From JBFWVD01 sp050246915 (GTDB taxonomy: Bacteria; Actinomycetota; Acidimicrobiia; Acidimicrobiales; Ilumatobacteraceae), in the NCBI GenBank assembly GCA_050246915.1, contig JBFWVD010000029.1, positions 1 to 62,953 on the forward strand: 62,953 nucleotides of DNA, in the 5' to 3' direction. The position numbers and the translations under genes are program-made. This document shows positions 41,044-55,197 of the stretch, piece by piece; the first letter of the stretch is position 1, and each line of letters starts with the position of its first letter. A model generated the notes under the pieces. The model was not told the origin of the DNA and did no database searches. It saw only the letters and a program-made list of their open reading frames with translations.

Positions 41044-43197
41044 GTGGCGAGACCCGCACCGGAGATCGGATATGGGCGCGATTGGTGGGCGTCTCTGAGT
41101 GACCTCGAAGGTCGTGACGCGCGCCAGGTCAACGATGCCATGCGGATGTTCTGCGAGAACCCCGCCGCCCCCGGCCTCAACCTTGAGATGCTGTATGGCG
41201 ATCGCCGCCTGCACTCGATCCGCGCCTCCGACTCGATTCGCATCCTGCTGGCCAAGGAGGGCAACGTCTTCGTCTTCCTCGAGGCTGGTCAGCATGACGA
41301 CATCTACGACCGAGCCAGCCGGATGCGGTTCATCGCCAACCGGGCCACCGGATTCGTCGGCCTGATACCACTCGAGGTCGACGACAACGAAGCCCAATTT
41401 CAGAGGACCACAGCGGACCACAACGAGGCCACGGACGCAGCCCCGGTCGTAGGGCTGCTCGACCACTGGACTGATGCTGAGCTCGCCGAGGCCGGCTTCG
41501 CAGAGGACCATGTTGCAGCGCTCCGCGGATGCGTCGCCGAGGATCACCTGTGCATGCTCGACATGCCGGAGGATCGCATCGAGTTGGCCATCGACCTGCT
41601 CGAACTCACGCCCGACGAATGGCGCACCCCTGCCTTCGATCCTGCCGCAGCAGCTGAGGCGCGCATTCGGCAAGCACTTCTCGCCAGCCCTGACTCCTTC
41701 ACCCAGCTGTTGTCACCCGAGGAGGCCGCGGCAATCGCAACGGCGCCCATCGAGGACTGGATGGTGTTCCTTCATCCCGATCAGCGTCAGGCAGCGACTC
41801 CTCGTCACAGCGGTCCGGCCAGGGCAAGGGGCTCAGCAGGCACCGGGAAGACTGTCGTTGCGCTACATCGAGCTGCGGAATTGGCCCGTCGTTTCGACGA
41901 AGAAGGCGAGCAGGGGCAGATTCTGTTCACCACCTTCATCAAGAACCTCCCACCGGTCTTCGAGTCACTGTTCCAACGGCTGCCGGCAGTGCCCGCTGAT
42001 CGCGTCGAATTCATCAACGTCGACAAGCTTGCCTTCCGGATCTGCAGCGATGCGGGCGATCGCCCGACTATCGATCCCCGCATGGTCGAGGCCGCGTACG
42101 CCAGCGCCTTCAAGACCGTCGTGAAGCCAGGGTCGCCGCTCGATGGGTTCTCGCGTGAGTACCTACGAGCAGAGATCACAGCGGTCATCAAGGGGCGCGG
42201 ACTCAAAACCATCGACGACTATCTCGGCGTCGAGCGCACGGGTCGCAAGACCCGCTTCACCGAGGCGCAGCGCCGCCAGGCCTGGCAGCTCCGGACGGAT
42301 TGGGACAGTCAGATGGCAGCGCGCAACACCATCGACTTCGCCGACATCGTGGTCAGAGCACGCGATCATGCCCGTCGTCTCACGGCGCCGCGATATCGAG
42401 CGGCCATCATCGATGAAGCGCAGGATCTTACTCTCGTCGGCCTGCAACTCATTCGTGCGTTGGTGAATGGGCCGCAAGGTGGAGACCGACCCGATGGGCT
42501 GTTCATCGTGGGGGACGGAGCGCAGCGCATCTACGCCGGGGGTTTCACACTTCGACAAGCCGGCGTGGATGTGCGTGGCCGCACCACAGTGCTCAAGATC
42601 AACTACCGCAACACGCGCCAGATCATCACCGCCGCCATGGCCGTCGCCGGCAACTTGATGGTCGATGATCTCGGCGACAAAGAGCGCCGAGGCGACGCCT
42701 CGACCGGAACCCAACGCGACGGGATCAAGCCAGTCCTGAAGGGTTGCGATTCCCACGACGACGAGCTCGCGTTCGTGATCCGTCAGATCCAAGACCTCAC
42801 GACCGACGACAACGTCAGCCTCGGTGACCTCGCAATCGCAGTCGCCACGAACGATGAGGCAAAGCGAGTGCGTGAGGCACTCGACCGAGAGGGCATTGCG
42901 AACCAGGCGCTCGAGTCCTACGACGGCCGTCCGAACAATGCGGTCAAGGTCGGCACCCACTTCCGTATCAAGGGGCTCGAGTTCAAGGTCGTATACCTCC
43001 CGTTCCTGGGCGCAGCCGATTTCCCGAGGGCACAACGCCCAGGGCAAGACGGCGTCGAGTACGCCGAACAACGCGACCTCGCGATTTCGCAACTCTTCGT
43101 TGCCATGACCCGAGCTCGTGACGGCCTGTTCCTCACCTTCACCGGCCATCCCAGTGATGTCCTCGGCCCGGGGATCGATGCCTTCGAAGTGATCTGA
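41044..43197 (+). CDS. RelE-like domain fused to UvrD/Rep-type superfamily I helicase
   Basis: 717 aa, first gene of the operon. Residues ~10-100 look like a RelE/ParE-fold domain (S-I-R-A-S-D-S-I-R-I-L-L-A, then V-F-V-F-L-E-A-G-Q-H-D-D-I-Y-D-R-A). The helicase follows: Walker A R-G-S-A-G-T-G-K-T (~261), DExx box I-I-D-E-A-Q-D (~456), G-D-G-A-Q-R-I-Y, the 2A motifs H-F-R-I-K-G-L-E-F and V-A-M-T-R-A-R-D (~690). UvrD-type helicases unwind DNA 3' to 5'. The fused domain may target the helicase or ribosome, or be an inactive adaptor. GTG start with AGGGG upstream. Confidence 0.8.
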   Translation: MARPAPEIGYGRDWWASLSDLEGRDARQVNDAMRMFCENPAAPGLNLEMLYGDRRLHSIRASDSIRILLAKEGNVFVFLEAGQHDDIYDRASRMRFIANRATGFVGLIPLEVDDNEAQFQRTTADHNEATDAAPVVGLLDHWTDAELAEAGFAEDHVAALRGCVAEDHLCMLDMPEDRIELAIDLLELTPDEWRTPAFDPAAAAEARIRQALLASPDSFTQLLSPEEAAAIATAPIEDWMVFLHPDQRQAATPRHSGPARARGSAGTGKTVVALHRAAELARRFDEEGEQGQILFTTFIKNLPPVFESLFQRLPAVPADRVEFINVDKLAFRICSDAGDRPTIDPRMVEAAYASAFKTVVKPGSPLDGFSREYLRAEITAVIKGRGLKTIDDYLGVERTGRKTRFTEAQRRQAWQLRTDWDSQMAARNTIDFADIVVRARDHARRLTAPRYRAAIIDEAQDLTLVGLQLIRALVNGPQGGDRPDGLFIVGDGAQRIYAGGFTLRQAGVDVRGRTTVLKINYRNTRQIITAAMAVAGNLMVDDLGDKERRGDASTGTQRDGIKPVLKGCDSHDDELAFVIRQIQDLTTDDNVSLGDLAIAVATNDEAKRVREALDREGIANQALESYDGRPNNAVKVGTHFRIKGLEFKVVYLPFLGAADFPRAQRPGQDGVEYAEQRDLAISQLFVAMTRARDGLFLTFTGHPSDVLGPGIDAFEVI

Positions 43198-43259
43198 GCC
43201 GCGATGTCACACCTGCCTCGTACCGTCGTCAGTTAGCCAAGAACCCGATCGGATCCCCA

Positions 43260-46200
43260 GTGGATGTCTTCAAACTCCGCGATGAGTTGATCAGCGACTA
43301 CAAGTCGTACGTCACCAGCTTCATGGCCCTGCGTGATCCGCGCATCAAGATGCGCGTGACTGACAGCCTGAACGAGGGGCGCCTGTGGCCCGAGCCTCGC
43401 GTCGGTCTGAACCCCGCATTCGAATCTGGCGGATCAGTTGACGCGCTGGTGGACGAAGGCCTGTTGCACGCCGCATGTCGGGACATCTTCCGAGTCGACA
43501 AGTCGCCGCACGACCCGATCGGCAAGCCGATGCGGCTGCACCGTCATCAGGTCGACGCCATCCACGAGGCGAAGGCCGGCCGCAACTACGTGCTCACCAC
43601 GGGCACCGGCTCTGGAAAGAGCCTCTCGTACATCGTGCCCATCGTCGATCACGTGCTCCGCAATGGCACCGGCAAGGGCGTGCAGGCCATCGTCGTCTAT
43701 CCGATGAACGCACTGGCCAACAGCCAGGAGAAGGAACTCGAGAAGTTCCTCAACTTCACCCCGACGGGCAAGGCCGCCGTCCGCATCGCCAAGTACACGG
43801 GGCAAGAGCAAGGCGAAGCGCGCGAAGCCATCCTGCAGAACCCGCCCGATGTGATCCTCACCAACTACGTCATGCTCGAGTTGATCCTCACCCGGCTCAA
43901 GGACCAACCCCTTGTCCGCAGGGCCCAAGGGCTGAGGTTCCTCGTGCTCGACGAGTTGCACACGTATCGGGGCCGCCAAGGCGCTGACGTCGCAATGTTG
44001 GTGCGTCGCGTACGTGAAGCATGCAACGCCACCGAGCTGCAATGCGTTGGTACGTCGGCCACGTTGTCGACCGAAGGGACGTACCGTGAGCAGAAGGCCG
44101 CGGTGGCTGGCGTTGCGTCGATGCTCTTCGGGGACATCGTCGATGCCGAGAGCGTCATCGGCGAAACCTTGCGGCGCGCCACGCCTCCGCTCGATCACAC
44201 TGACCTGGACGTACTCGATGCCCTGAAGGCACGGGTACGCAAGGGCCCGGCGGGTTGCCCAACGACGCAAGCCGAGCATGAGGCTGACCCTCTGTCGAGT
44301 TGGATCGAGTCGACGCTCGGACTCCAATCCGACGGCGCCCGCCTGGTGCGCATGACGCCCCGGCCGATCACGGGCAAGAGCGGTGTCGCCAGTGAGCTGG
44401 CCGAGCTGCTCGGTGACGTCGAGGTCGACGACTGCGCTGACACGATCAAGGCGCAGTTGATGATCGGCAATCACGAGACGGACCCAAAGGGTGCCTTCCG
44501 CCCGTTCGTTTTCCGCCTGCATCAGTTCATCTCCAAGGGCGACACCGTGTTCGCATCGCCCGAGTCGTCGGCGACGAGGCACCTGACCCTCAATGGGCAG
44601 CGGTTCGTCCCCGGCCATCGCCGACGTGTCCTGCTCCCATTGTCGTTCTGCCGCATGTGCGGCCAGGACCACTACACGGTCCGGCGCCTCGAGCCGGACG
44701 AGAAGTTCGCCTCGCGGCGATTCGTACCGCGCGACATTGGCGACCATCAGAAGTCGAGTACTGAAGCTCCGGGATTCCTGGTCCTCGATGAGGACAACAT
44801 CTGGTCCGACGATCTCGAGGCCGTGCTCGAACGGGTTCCTGAGGACTGGACCGAGGAGTCGTCGAAAGGCATCCCACGGATCAAGTCCGACTACAAATCG
44901 CAACTCCCCGTCGCGCTCCACGTGGACACGAGGGGTGCCGTCGCCGAGTCCGGCGAGACCCGCATGTGGTGGGTACCTGCCCCGTTCCGGATGTGCATCC
45001 GCTGTGGTGCCTCCTACGACGCTCGCTCCCGATCGGACATCTCGAAGCTCACCACGCTCGGCTCAGAAGGGCGAAGCACCGCCACCACCGTGCTGAGCCT
45101 GTCCACGATCCGATCGCTGCGTACGACTGACCTGGAGAAGGAGGCCAAGAAGCTCCTGTCGTTCACCGACAATCGTCAGGACGCATCGCTCCAGGCGGGG
45201 CACTTCAATGACTTCATCCAGACGACGATGCTGCGCGCCGCGCTGCACCGTGCCGTCGAGAACGCCGGCCCAGGTGGACTCGAATACGACAACGTGGCCC
45301 AGGCGGTGTTCACCTCACTCGACCTGCCGTTCCGCGAGTACGCGGTCGAACCCGAACTGAGGCACAACGCTCGCATCGATACGGAACGTGCGTTGCGGGA
45401 CGTCCTCGGCTATCTCACCTATCTCGACCTCCGTCGCGGGTGGCGCATCACGTCTCCCAACCTCGAGCAATGCGCCCTGTTGCACATCGCCTATCAGTCG
45501 CTCGACGATGCATGCGCGGACGAGGACATCTGGCATCCGCTTCATCTCGCACTCGCAGGAGCATCGCCGGCCGAACGCAAGGTTGTATGCACCACGCTGC
45601 TCGACTATCTCCGTCGTGAGCTGGCAATCAAAGTTGACTACCTCGACTCGGACTTCCAGGAGCGCCTCGCGCAGCGCTCGAGCCAACGCCTTCAGGGCAT
45701 GTGGGCCATCGATGACTTGTCGCAGCTCGAGTTCGCCAAGTCCGTCCTTCCTCGCTCGCAACAACGGCACGACTTCCGAGGCTGGAGCTATCTCTCCGGC
45801 CGCAGCGGATTCGGTCGGTTCTTACGACGGGCGAGCACCTTCAACTCGTACGGACAGCGCCTCACGCTGCCGGACACCGAGCAGATCCTGCTCGACCTGT
45901 TCTCGGCACTCGCCCAAGCTGGCCTCGTCGAGAAGGTCGACGAGGCCAGAGACGGCACCGGTTGTTACCAGGTCCCGGCCTCGGCGCTCATCTGGAAGCC
46001 GGGGGACGGTGCCTCGCCGTATCGAGACCCGATCCGCATGCCCACAGCCTCGTCCGACTCCCTTGGGCCCAACGAGTTCTTCGTGCACCTCTACAAGTCG
46101 GTGGCGAGCGAGTTGGTCGGTATGGAAGGCCGGGAGCACACCGCCCAGGTCACCTACGAAGACCGCGAGGAACGAGAAGAGCGGTTCCGTCGTGCCGAGC

Positions 46201-48443
46201 TCCCGGTGCTGTACTGCTCTCCGACCATGGAGCTCGGTGTCGACATCGCCGACCTCAACGTCGTCAACATGCGCAACGTGCCACCGACACCGGCGAACTA
46301 CGCGCAGCGTTCCGGTCGCGCCGGCCGCTCCGGTCAACCCGCTCTCGTCTACACGTACTGTGCCGCTGGGAGCCCGCACGACCAATGGTTCTTCAACCGG
46401 CCTCAGCTCATGGTCGCCGGGCAGGTCTCCACACCGAGGCTCGATGTCACCAACGAGGATCTCGTCCGCGCCCATGTGCAAGCCGTCTGGCTCGCCCAGA
46501 GCGGCCTGAGCCTCGGCAGCTCACTCACGGAGGTCCTCGACATCACCACGGGGCCGATCCCACAGCTCTTCGACAGCGTGAAGGACACCTTGCGCGACCC
46601 CGCCGTCCGCGTGAAGGCGAAGGCCGCCGCCGAGCGAGTGCTTGCCGACGTGCGTAGCGAGCTGGAGGCCGCAACCTGGTGGAGCCCCACGTGGCTCGAT
46701 GATGTCCTCAATGCCACCCCGAAGGCGTTCGAGTCGGCCACGCAGCGATGGGTCGGCCTGTACCGCTCCGCGAAGGGACAGTTCGAGGCACAGAACGCCA
46801 TCATCGGAGACGTCTCGGCAACGACAGACGCCCGCAACCAGGCCCGCCGCTTGCGCAAGGAGGCCGAAGCTCAACTGTCCTTGCTCGCTGCCCAAGAAGA
46901 CACGCGCAATCAGAGCGACTTCTACAGCTATCGCTACTTCGCCAGCGAGGGCTTCCTGCCGGGCTACAGCTTTCCGCGGCTTCCGCTGTCGGCGTTCATT
47001 CCGGGACGGCGGGGACGCAACTTCACCGAGGGCGAGTTCGTGTCACGCCCACGCTTCCTGGCCATCAGCGAGTTCGGCCCTCGCAGCCTCGTGTACCACG
47101 AAGGCAGCCGCTACGAGATCAATCGCGTCATCCTCCCGGTCACCGATCAGGTCGACGCCGCGGGTGATCCGATCCTCACCACCACGGCCAAGCGGTGTGA
47201 GGTGTGCGGCTATCTGCATCTGTCAATCGCTGGCGTGGTGGTCGACGTGTGCGAGCACTGCTCTGCTCCGCTCCCACCGGCGCTGCCGGGGTTGTTCCGG
47301 ATGCACAACGTCGCCACTCGCCGCCGTGACCGCATCTCGGCGGACGAAGAAGAGCGGCAACGTCAAGGCTTCGAGGTGCAGACGGCTCTTCGCTTCGCTG
47401 ACCGGCAAGGCAACCTCTCTGTACGTACCGGTGAGGCGAAGGTGGGAGACAACCTCATCGGTCGCCTCACGTACGGGGACACTGCGACCATCTGGCGCAT
47501 CAACCTCGGCCGTCGCCGGCGTGCCCGACCCGATGTGCACGGCTTCATCCTCGACATCGACAAGGGCTACTGGGGCAAGGAAGAGGAAGACCCTGACGAC
47601 TCCACCCCAACCGGACCCCGGACGCAGCGGGTCATTCCGTTCGTCGAGGACAGCCGCAACTGCCTCATCTTCGAACCGGTCCAGCTACAACCAGTGGAGG
47701 TGATGGCTTCGCTCGAAGCGGCCCTGAAGAGCGCCATTCAGGTGGTGTTCCAACTCGAGGAGAGTGAACTCGCGTCAGAGCCCTTGCCCAGTCGGGGTGA
47801 GCGACGGAGGCTGCTGTTCTTCGAATCGGCGGAGGGAGGCGCCGGCGTGTTGCGCCGCATCGTTGATGACCCGGGCGCCCTGGCCCGGGTGGCCCGACAG
47901 GCCATCGAGCTGTGTCACATCGATGCGTCAACTGGACTTGACATCACGACCAAGCACGGTGAGGGTTGCGAAGCGGCCTGCTATGACTGCTTACTGAGCT
48001 ATCGCAATCAGCTCGACCATGAGCTGCTCGATCGACGAGCCGTTTACGAGGTGCTTGCTGAGCTGGCTGGGTGTGCCGTGACATCTGCACCCGGTGGTCG
48101 CACGATCGATGAGCATCACGAGGAACTGGAGGATCAAGCCGAGAGCGATCTCGAGAAGAAGTTCCTCGATTTCCTCCGCGACCACGGGCTGCATTTGCCG
48201 GAGCGCGGGCAGGTCCTCATCCCCGATGCCCGAACCCGGCCCGACTTCGTCTACCGCAACCCCGACGTTGCGGTGTACGTGGACGGACCCGACCATCTCT
48301 ACCCGGAGCGGCAGCGGCGGGATGCGACGCAGCAGTCCAACCTCCGCGACATGGGCTGGACGGTGATCCGCTTCTCGCACTTGGATGACTGGGCACAAAC
48401 GGTCGACAACTATCGCTGGGTGTTCGGGGAGATGACGCAATGA
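43260..48443 (+). CDS. Giant DEAD/DEAH helicase - DUF1998 - nuclease fusion (DrmA/DrmB-like)
   Basis: 1727 aa, GTG start. Helicase motifs: Walker A T-G-T-G-S-G-K (114-120), D-E-L-H (231-234), G-T-S-A-T-L-S (~263), and the C-terminal lobe near 990-1030 with Q-R-S-G-R-A-G-R-S-G. Between the lobes are cysteine pairs C-R-M-C-G (~464) and C-I-R-C-G (~579). A DUF1998/MZB-type zinc region follows (C-E-V-C at ~1313, C-x3-C-x2-C in C-E-A-A-C-Y-D-C at ~1570). The last ~100 residues resemble a DUF559/Vsr-like PD-(D/E)xK nuclease (R-P-D-F-V-Y, then V-A-V-Y-V-D-G). In DISARM the helicase and DUF1998 proteins are separate. Overlaps the next gene by 4 nt. Confidence 0.8.
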   Translation: MDVFKLRDELISDYKSYVTSFMALRDPRIKMRVTDSLNEGRLWPEPRVGLNPAFESGGSVDALVDEGLLHAACRDIFRVDKSPHDPIGKPMRLHRHQVDAIHEAKAGRNYVLTTGTGSGKSLSYIVPIVDHVLRNGTGKGVQAIVVYPMNALANSQEKELEKFLNFTPTGKAAVRIAKYTGQEQGEAREAILQNPPDVILTNYVMLELILTRLKDQPLVRRAQGLRFLVLDELHTYRGRQGADVAMLVRRVREACNATELQCVGTSATLSTEGTYREQKAAVAGVASMLFGDIVDAESVIGETLRRATPPLDHTDLDVLDALKARVRKGPAGCPTTQAEHEADPLSSWIESTLGLQSDGARLVRMTPRPITGKSGVASELAELLGDVEVDDCADTIKAQLMIGNHETDPKGAFRPFVFRLHQFISKGDTVFASPESSATRHLTLNGQRFVPGHRRRVLLPLSFCRMCGQDHYTVRRLEPDEKFASRRFVPRDIGDHQKSSTEAPGFLVLDEDNIWSDDLEAVLERVPEDWTEESSKGIPRIKSDYKSQLPVALHVDTRGAVAESGETRMWWVPAPFRMCIRCGASYDARSRSDISKLTTLGSEGRSTATTVLSLSTIRSLRTTDLEKEAKKLLSFTDNRQDASLQAGHFNDFIQTTMLRAALHRAVENAGPGGLEYDNVAQAVFTSLDLPFREYAVEPELRHNARIDTERALRDVLGYLTYLDLRRGWRITSPNLEQCALLHIAYQSLDDACADEDIWHPLHLALAGASPAERKVVCTTLLDYLRRELAIKVDYLDSDFQERLAQRSSQRLQGMWAIDDLSQLEFAKSVLPRSQQRHDFRGWSYLSGRSGFGRFLRRASTFNSYGQRLTLPDTEQILLDLFSALAQAGLVEKVDEARDGTGCYQVPASALIWKPGDGASPYRDPIRMPTASSDSLGPNEFFVHLYKSVASELVGMEGREHTAQVTYEDREEREERFRRAELPVLYCSPTMELGVDIADLNVVNMRNVPPTPANYAQRSGRAGRSGQPALVYTYCAAGSPHDQWFFNRPQLMVAGQVSTPRLDVTNEDLVRAHVQAVWLAQSGLSLGSSLTEVLDITTGPIPQLFDSVKDTLRDPAVRVKAKAAAERVLADVRSELEAATWWSPTWLDDVLNATPKAFESATQRWVGLYRSAKGQFEAQNAIIGDVSATTDARNQARRLRKEAEAQLSLLAAQEDTRNQSDFYSYRYFASEGFLPGYSFPRLPLSAFIPGRRGRNFTEGEFVSRPRFLAISEFGPRSLVYHEGSRYEINRVILPVTDQVDAAGDPILTTTAKRCEVCGYLHLSIAGVVVDVCEHCSAPLPPALPGLFRMHNVATRRRDRISADEEERQRQGFEVQTALRFADRQGNLSVRTGEAKVGDNLIGRLTYGDTATIWRINLGRRRRARPDVHGFILDIDKGYWGKEEEDPDDSTPTGPRTQRVIPFVEDSRNCLIFEPVQLQPVEVMASLEAALKSAIQVVFQLEESELASEPLPSRGERRRLLFFESAEGGAGVLRRIVDDPGALARVARQAIELCHIDASTGLDITTKHGEGCEAACYDCLLSYRNQLDHELLDRRAVYEVLAELAGCAVTSAPGGRTIDEHHEELEDQAESDLEKKFLDFLRDHGLHLPERGQVLIPDARTRPDFVYRNPDVAVYVDGPDHLYPERQRRDATQQSNLRDMGWTVIRFSHLDDWAQTVDNYRWVFGEMTQ
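45623..45638. repeat. GGCAA-N6-TTGAC variant palindrome
   Basis: Inside the giant helicase gene, spacer TCAAAG. First member after the ~15-kb gap. Confidence 0.35.
47927..47942. repeat. GTCAA-N6-TTGAC palindrome, copy 5
   Basis: Exact copy, spacer CTGGAC, in the DUF1998 part of the helicase gene. Confidence 0.7.
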
Positions 48444-51255
48444 CGTTCGCAGTCGGTTCACTGGTCGCGGCGCGAGGTCGCGAGTGGGTGGTCCTCCCCG
48501 GAACCGACGATGAGCTCGTCATGGTCCGGCCATTGGGCGGCACCGAGGACGAGGTGACCGGAATCATCACCTCACTCGAGCACATCGACCCGGCAACGTT
48601 CTCGCTGCCCGATCCGACACAGCTCGGGGACTATCGATCGGCTCGTCTGCTGCGCGATGCGCTCCGCCTCGGGTTCCGTTCCAGTGCCGGACCGTTCCGA
48701 TCCATCGGTGCCATCGCTGTCGAGCCTCGCCCGTATCAGCTCGTCCCGCTCCTCATGGCGTTGCGCCTCGACCCGGTACGCCTGCTCATCGCTGACGACG
48801 TCGGTATCGGAAAGACCGTCGAGGCGGCGCTCATCGCTCGGGAGATGCTCGAGCAGGGTGATGTGAAACGCATGGCTGTGCTGTGCCCACCGCACCTGGC
48901 CCGGCAGTGGAAGGAAGAGCTCGACACCAAGTTCCACATCGAAGCCGAGCTGGTGCTGGCGTCCACTGCGGCACGACTCGAGCGTGGGCTCCCTGTCGGA
49001 CGATCGATCTTCGACGAGTACCCATACGTGATCGTGTCGACCGACTTCATCAAGGCCGACCGCCATCGCGACGACTTCATCCGCACCTGCCCCGAACTCG
49101 TCATCATCGACGAGGCCCACACCTGCGCGGCCGACGAAGGCCCCAAGAACCGCTCACGTCATCAGCGTCATGAGCTGGTGCGCCAACTGGCCAAGGACCC
49201 CAACCGCCACGTCATCCTCGTGACCGCAACGCCGCACTCGGGCAAGGAGGGAGCGTTCCGCTCGCTGCTCACATTGCTCGACACCAAGTTCGCCAACCTG
49301 CCCGATGATCTCTCCGGAGATCACAACCGCAGGTTCCGCGAAGAGTTGGCCCGCCATCTCGTGCAGCGCAAGCGGGGCGACATCGCTGCCTATCTCGGGG
49401 CCAACACCCAGTTCCCCGAGCGCAAGGAAGGCGAGTACACCTACCAACTCTCGCCGCAGTACCGGGCGTTGTTCGACGAGGTGCTCGACTACGCCCGCGA
49501 GATCGTGCAGGACCCGAGCGAAGGCACCCACCGCCAACGCGTCCGATGGTGGTCAGCCCTTGCCTTGTTGCGTTCCATTGCGTCGAGCCCTGCGGCGGCC
49601 GCGGCAACCTTGAAGACCCGGGCATCGACCGTCGGTACCGATTCTGTCGAAGAGGCCGATGCCATCGGTCGTCAGACCGTGCTCGACATCGGCGACGACG
49701 AGTCGATCGAGAGCACCGACGTCGTGCCCGGCGCCGACCTCGATGGCGATGACGACGATGCCAAGGCCCGTCGCCGCTTGCGGAACATGGCCAAGAAGGC
49801 CGAGGCGCTCTACGGCAAGCCCGACGCCAAGCTGCAACAAGCATTGACACTCATCACCAAGCTGATCGACGAGGGCCACCAGCCGATCATCTTCTGCCGC
49901 TACATCCCGACCGCTGAGTACGTCGCCGATGCCCTGCGCGAGCACCTGAAGAAGACCGACGTTCACGTCGAGGCGATCACGGGCAACCTTCCTCCGACCG
50001 AACGCGAATCGCGCATCGAGGCGATGGGGGAGAGCTCCAAGCGCGTTCTGGTGGCCACGGACTGTTTGTCCGAGGGCATCAACCTGCAAGACCTCTTCGA
50101 TGCGGTTGTCCACTACGACCTGCCATGGAACCCGACCCGGCTCGAGCAACGAGAAGGTCGAGTCGACCGCTTCGGTCAAGCCGCGAAGGTCGTCCGCGTG
50201 GCCACGTACTACGGCAGCGACAACGGCATCGACCAGATCGTGCTCGAGGTGCTTCTACGCAAGCACCGCACCATCCGTAGCGCGCTCGGTGTCTCGATTC
50301 CGGTGCCCGGTGATACCAACGCTGTCATCGAAGCGGTGGCCGAAGGACTGCTCAATGCCGAGGCCGGCCCAGTGGAGCAAGTTCTCCCCGGCATGGAGGA
50401 GTACCTCAAACCCAAGACCGCCGACTTCATGGAGGAATGGGATCGAGCCGCCGAACAAGAACGCCGATCCCGCACGGTGTTCGCCCAACACGGCATCAAG
50501 GTCGACGAGGTCGCCACTGAGCTCGATGCCATCCGAGCCGCCGTGGGCAGCGGAGCGGACGTCGAGACCTTCGTACGAACTGCGGCCGCCGTGCTCGGTG
50601 GCCGCGTGGTCGGTAAGGGGTCGGTGGAACTCGACTTCACCGGAGCGAAGGACGCAGTGAGAGATCTCCTCGGAGCAGAGCGGGTGAAGGGCCGCTTCAG
50701 CGCCCCGGTGAGCGACGGCGAAGCGCTCTTCGGTCGTACCCATCCGATCGTCAACGGTCTCGCCTCCTATCTGCTCACCAGTGCCCTCGATTCCCAGGTC
50801 GACTCGCCGGCCCGCCGATGCGGTGTCATCCGAACTACGGCGGTTGCTAAGCGCACCACGCTCCTCATCGTGCGGCATCGCTTCCATCTGCTGACGACAC
50901 GCGGCGGGGTCGAGGAACCGATGCTGGCCGAGGACTGCGCCCTGCTCGGCTTCACCGGTCCGGCTGATGCGCCGAACTGGCTCGACGACACCGAGGTCGC
51001 CGAGCTGCTACTCGCCGAGCCTTCTGACAACGTGGTCCCCGGTCAGGCAACCGACTTCCTCACCGAACTGTTGGCCGGAGCGTCGAGTTGGTCAGAGCAT
51101 CTCGCTGCCGACGCAGAGCGGCGAGCCGAGGAACTGAAGATGGCTCACGAGCGGGTACGAGACGCAGCCCGCCAGAAGGGCGTGCGATTCCGGGTGACGC
51201 CGCAGCTCCCCGTCGACGTCCTCGGTATGTACATCTACCTGCCGGGGGCGAACCG

Positions 51256-51259
<4 letters not shown>
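48440..51259 (+). CDS. SNF2-like helicase, DrmD-like
   Basis: 939 aa, ATG overlapping the previous stop (ATGA). SNF2/superfamily II motor: R-P-Y-Q-L-V-P-L-L, Walker A A-D-D-V-G-I-G-K-T (~118), I-I-D-E-A-H-T (~222), V-T-A-T-P-H-S-G-K, then C-terminal lobe with I-I-F-C-R-Y-I-P-T-A-E, L-V-A-T-D-C-L-S-E-G-I-N-L-Q and Q-R-E-G-R-V-D-R-F-G-Q-A. The architecture agrees with DrmD of class 1 DISARM and with helicases paired to DUF1998 proteins. It probably translocates on incoming DNA and drives the complex. Confidence 0.8.
49833..49848. repeat. TGCAA-N6-TTGAC variant palindrome
   Basis: Inside the DrmD-like gene, spacer CAAGCA. Confidence 0.35.
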
Positions 51260-55193
<3,934 letters not shown>

Positions 55194-55197
<4 letters not shown>

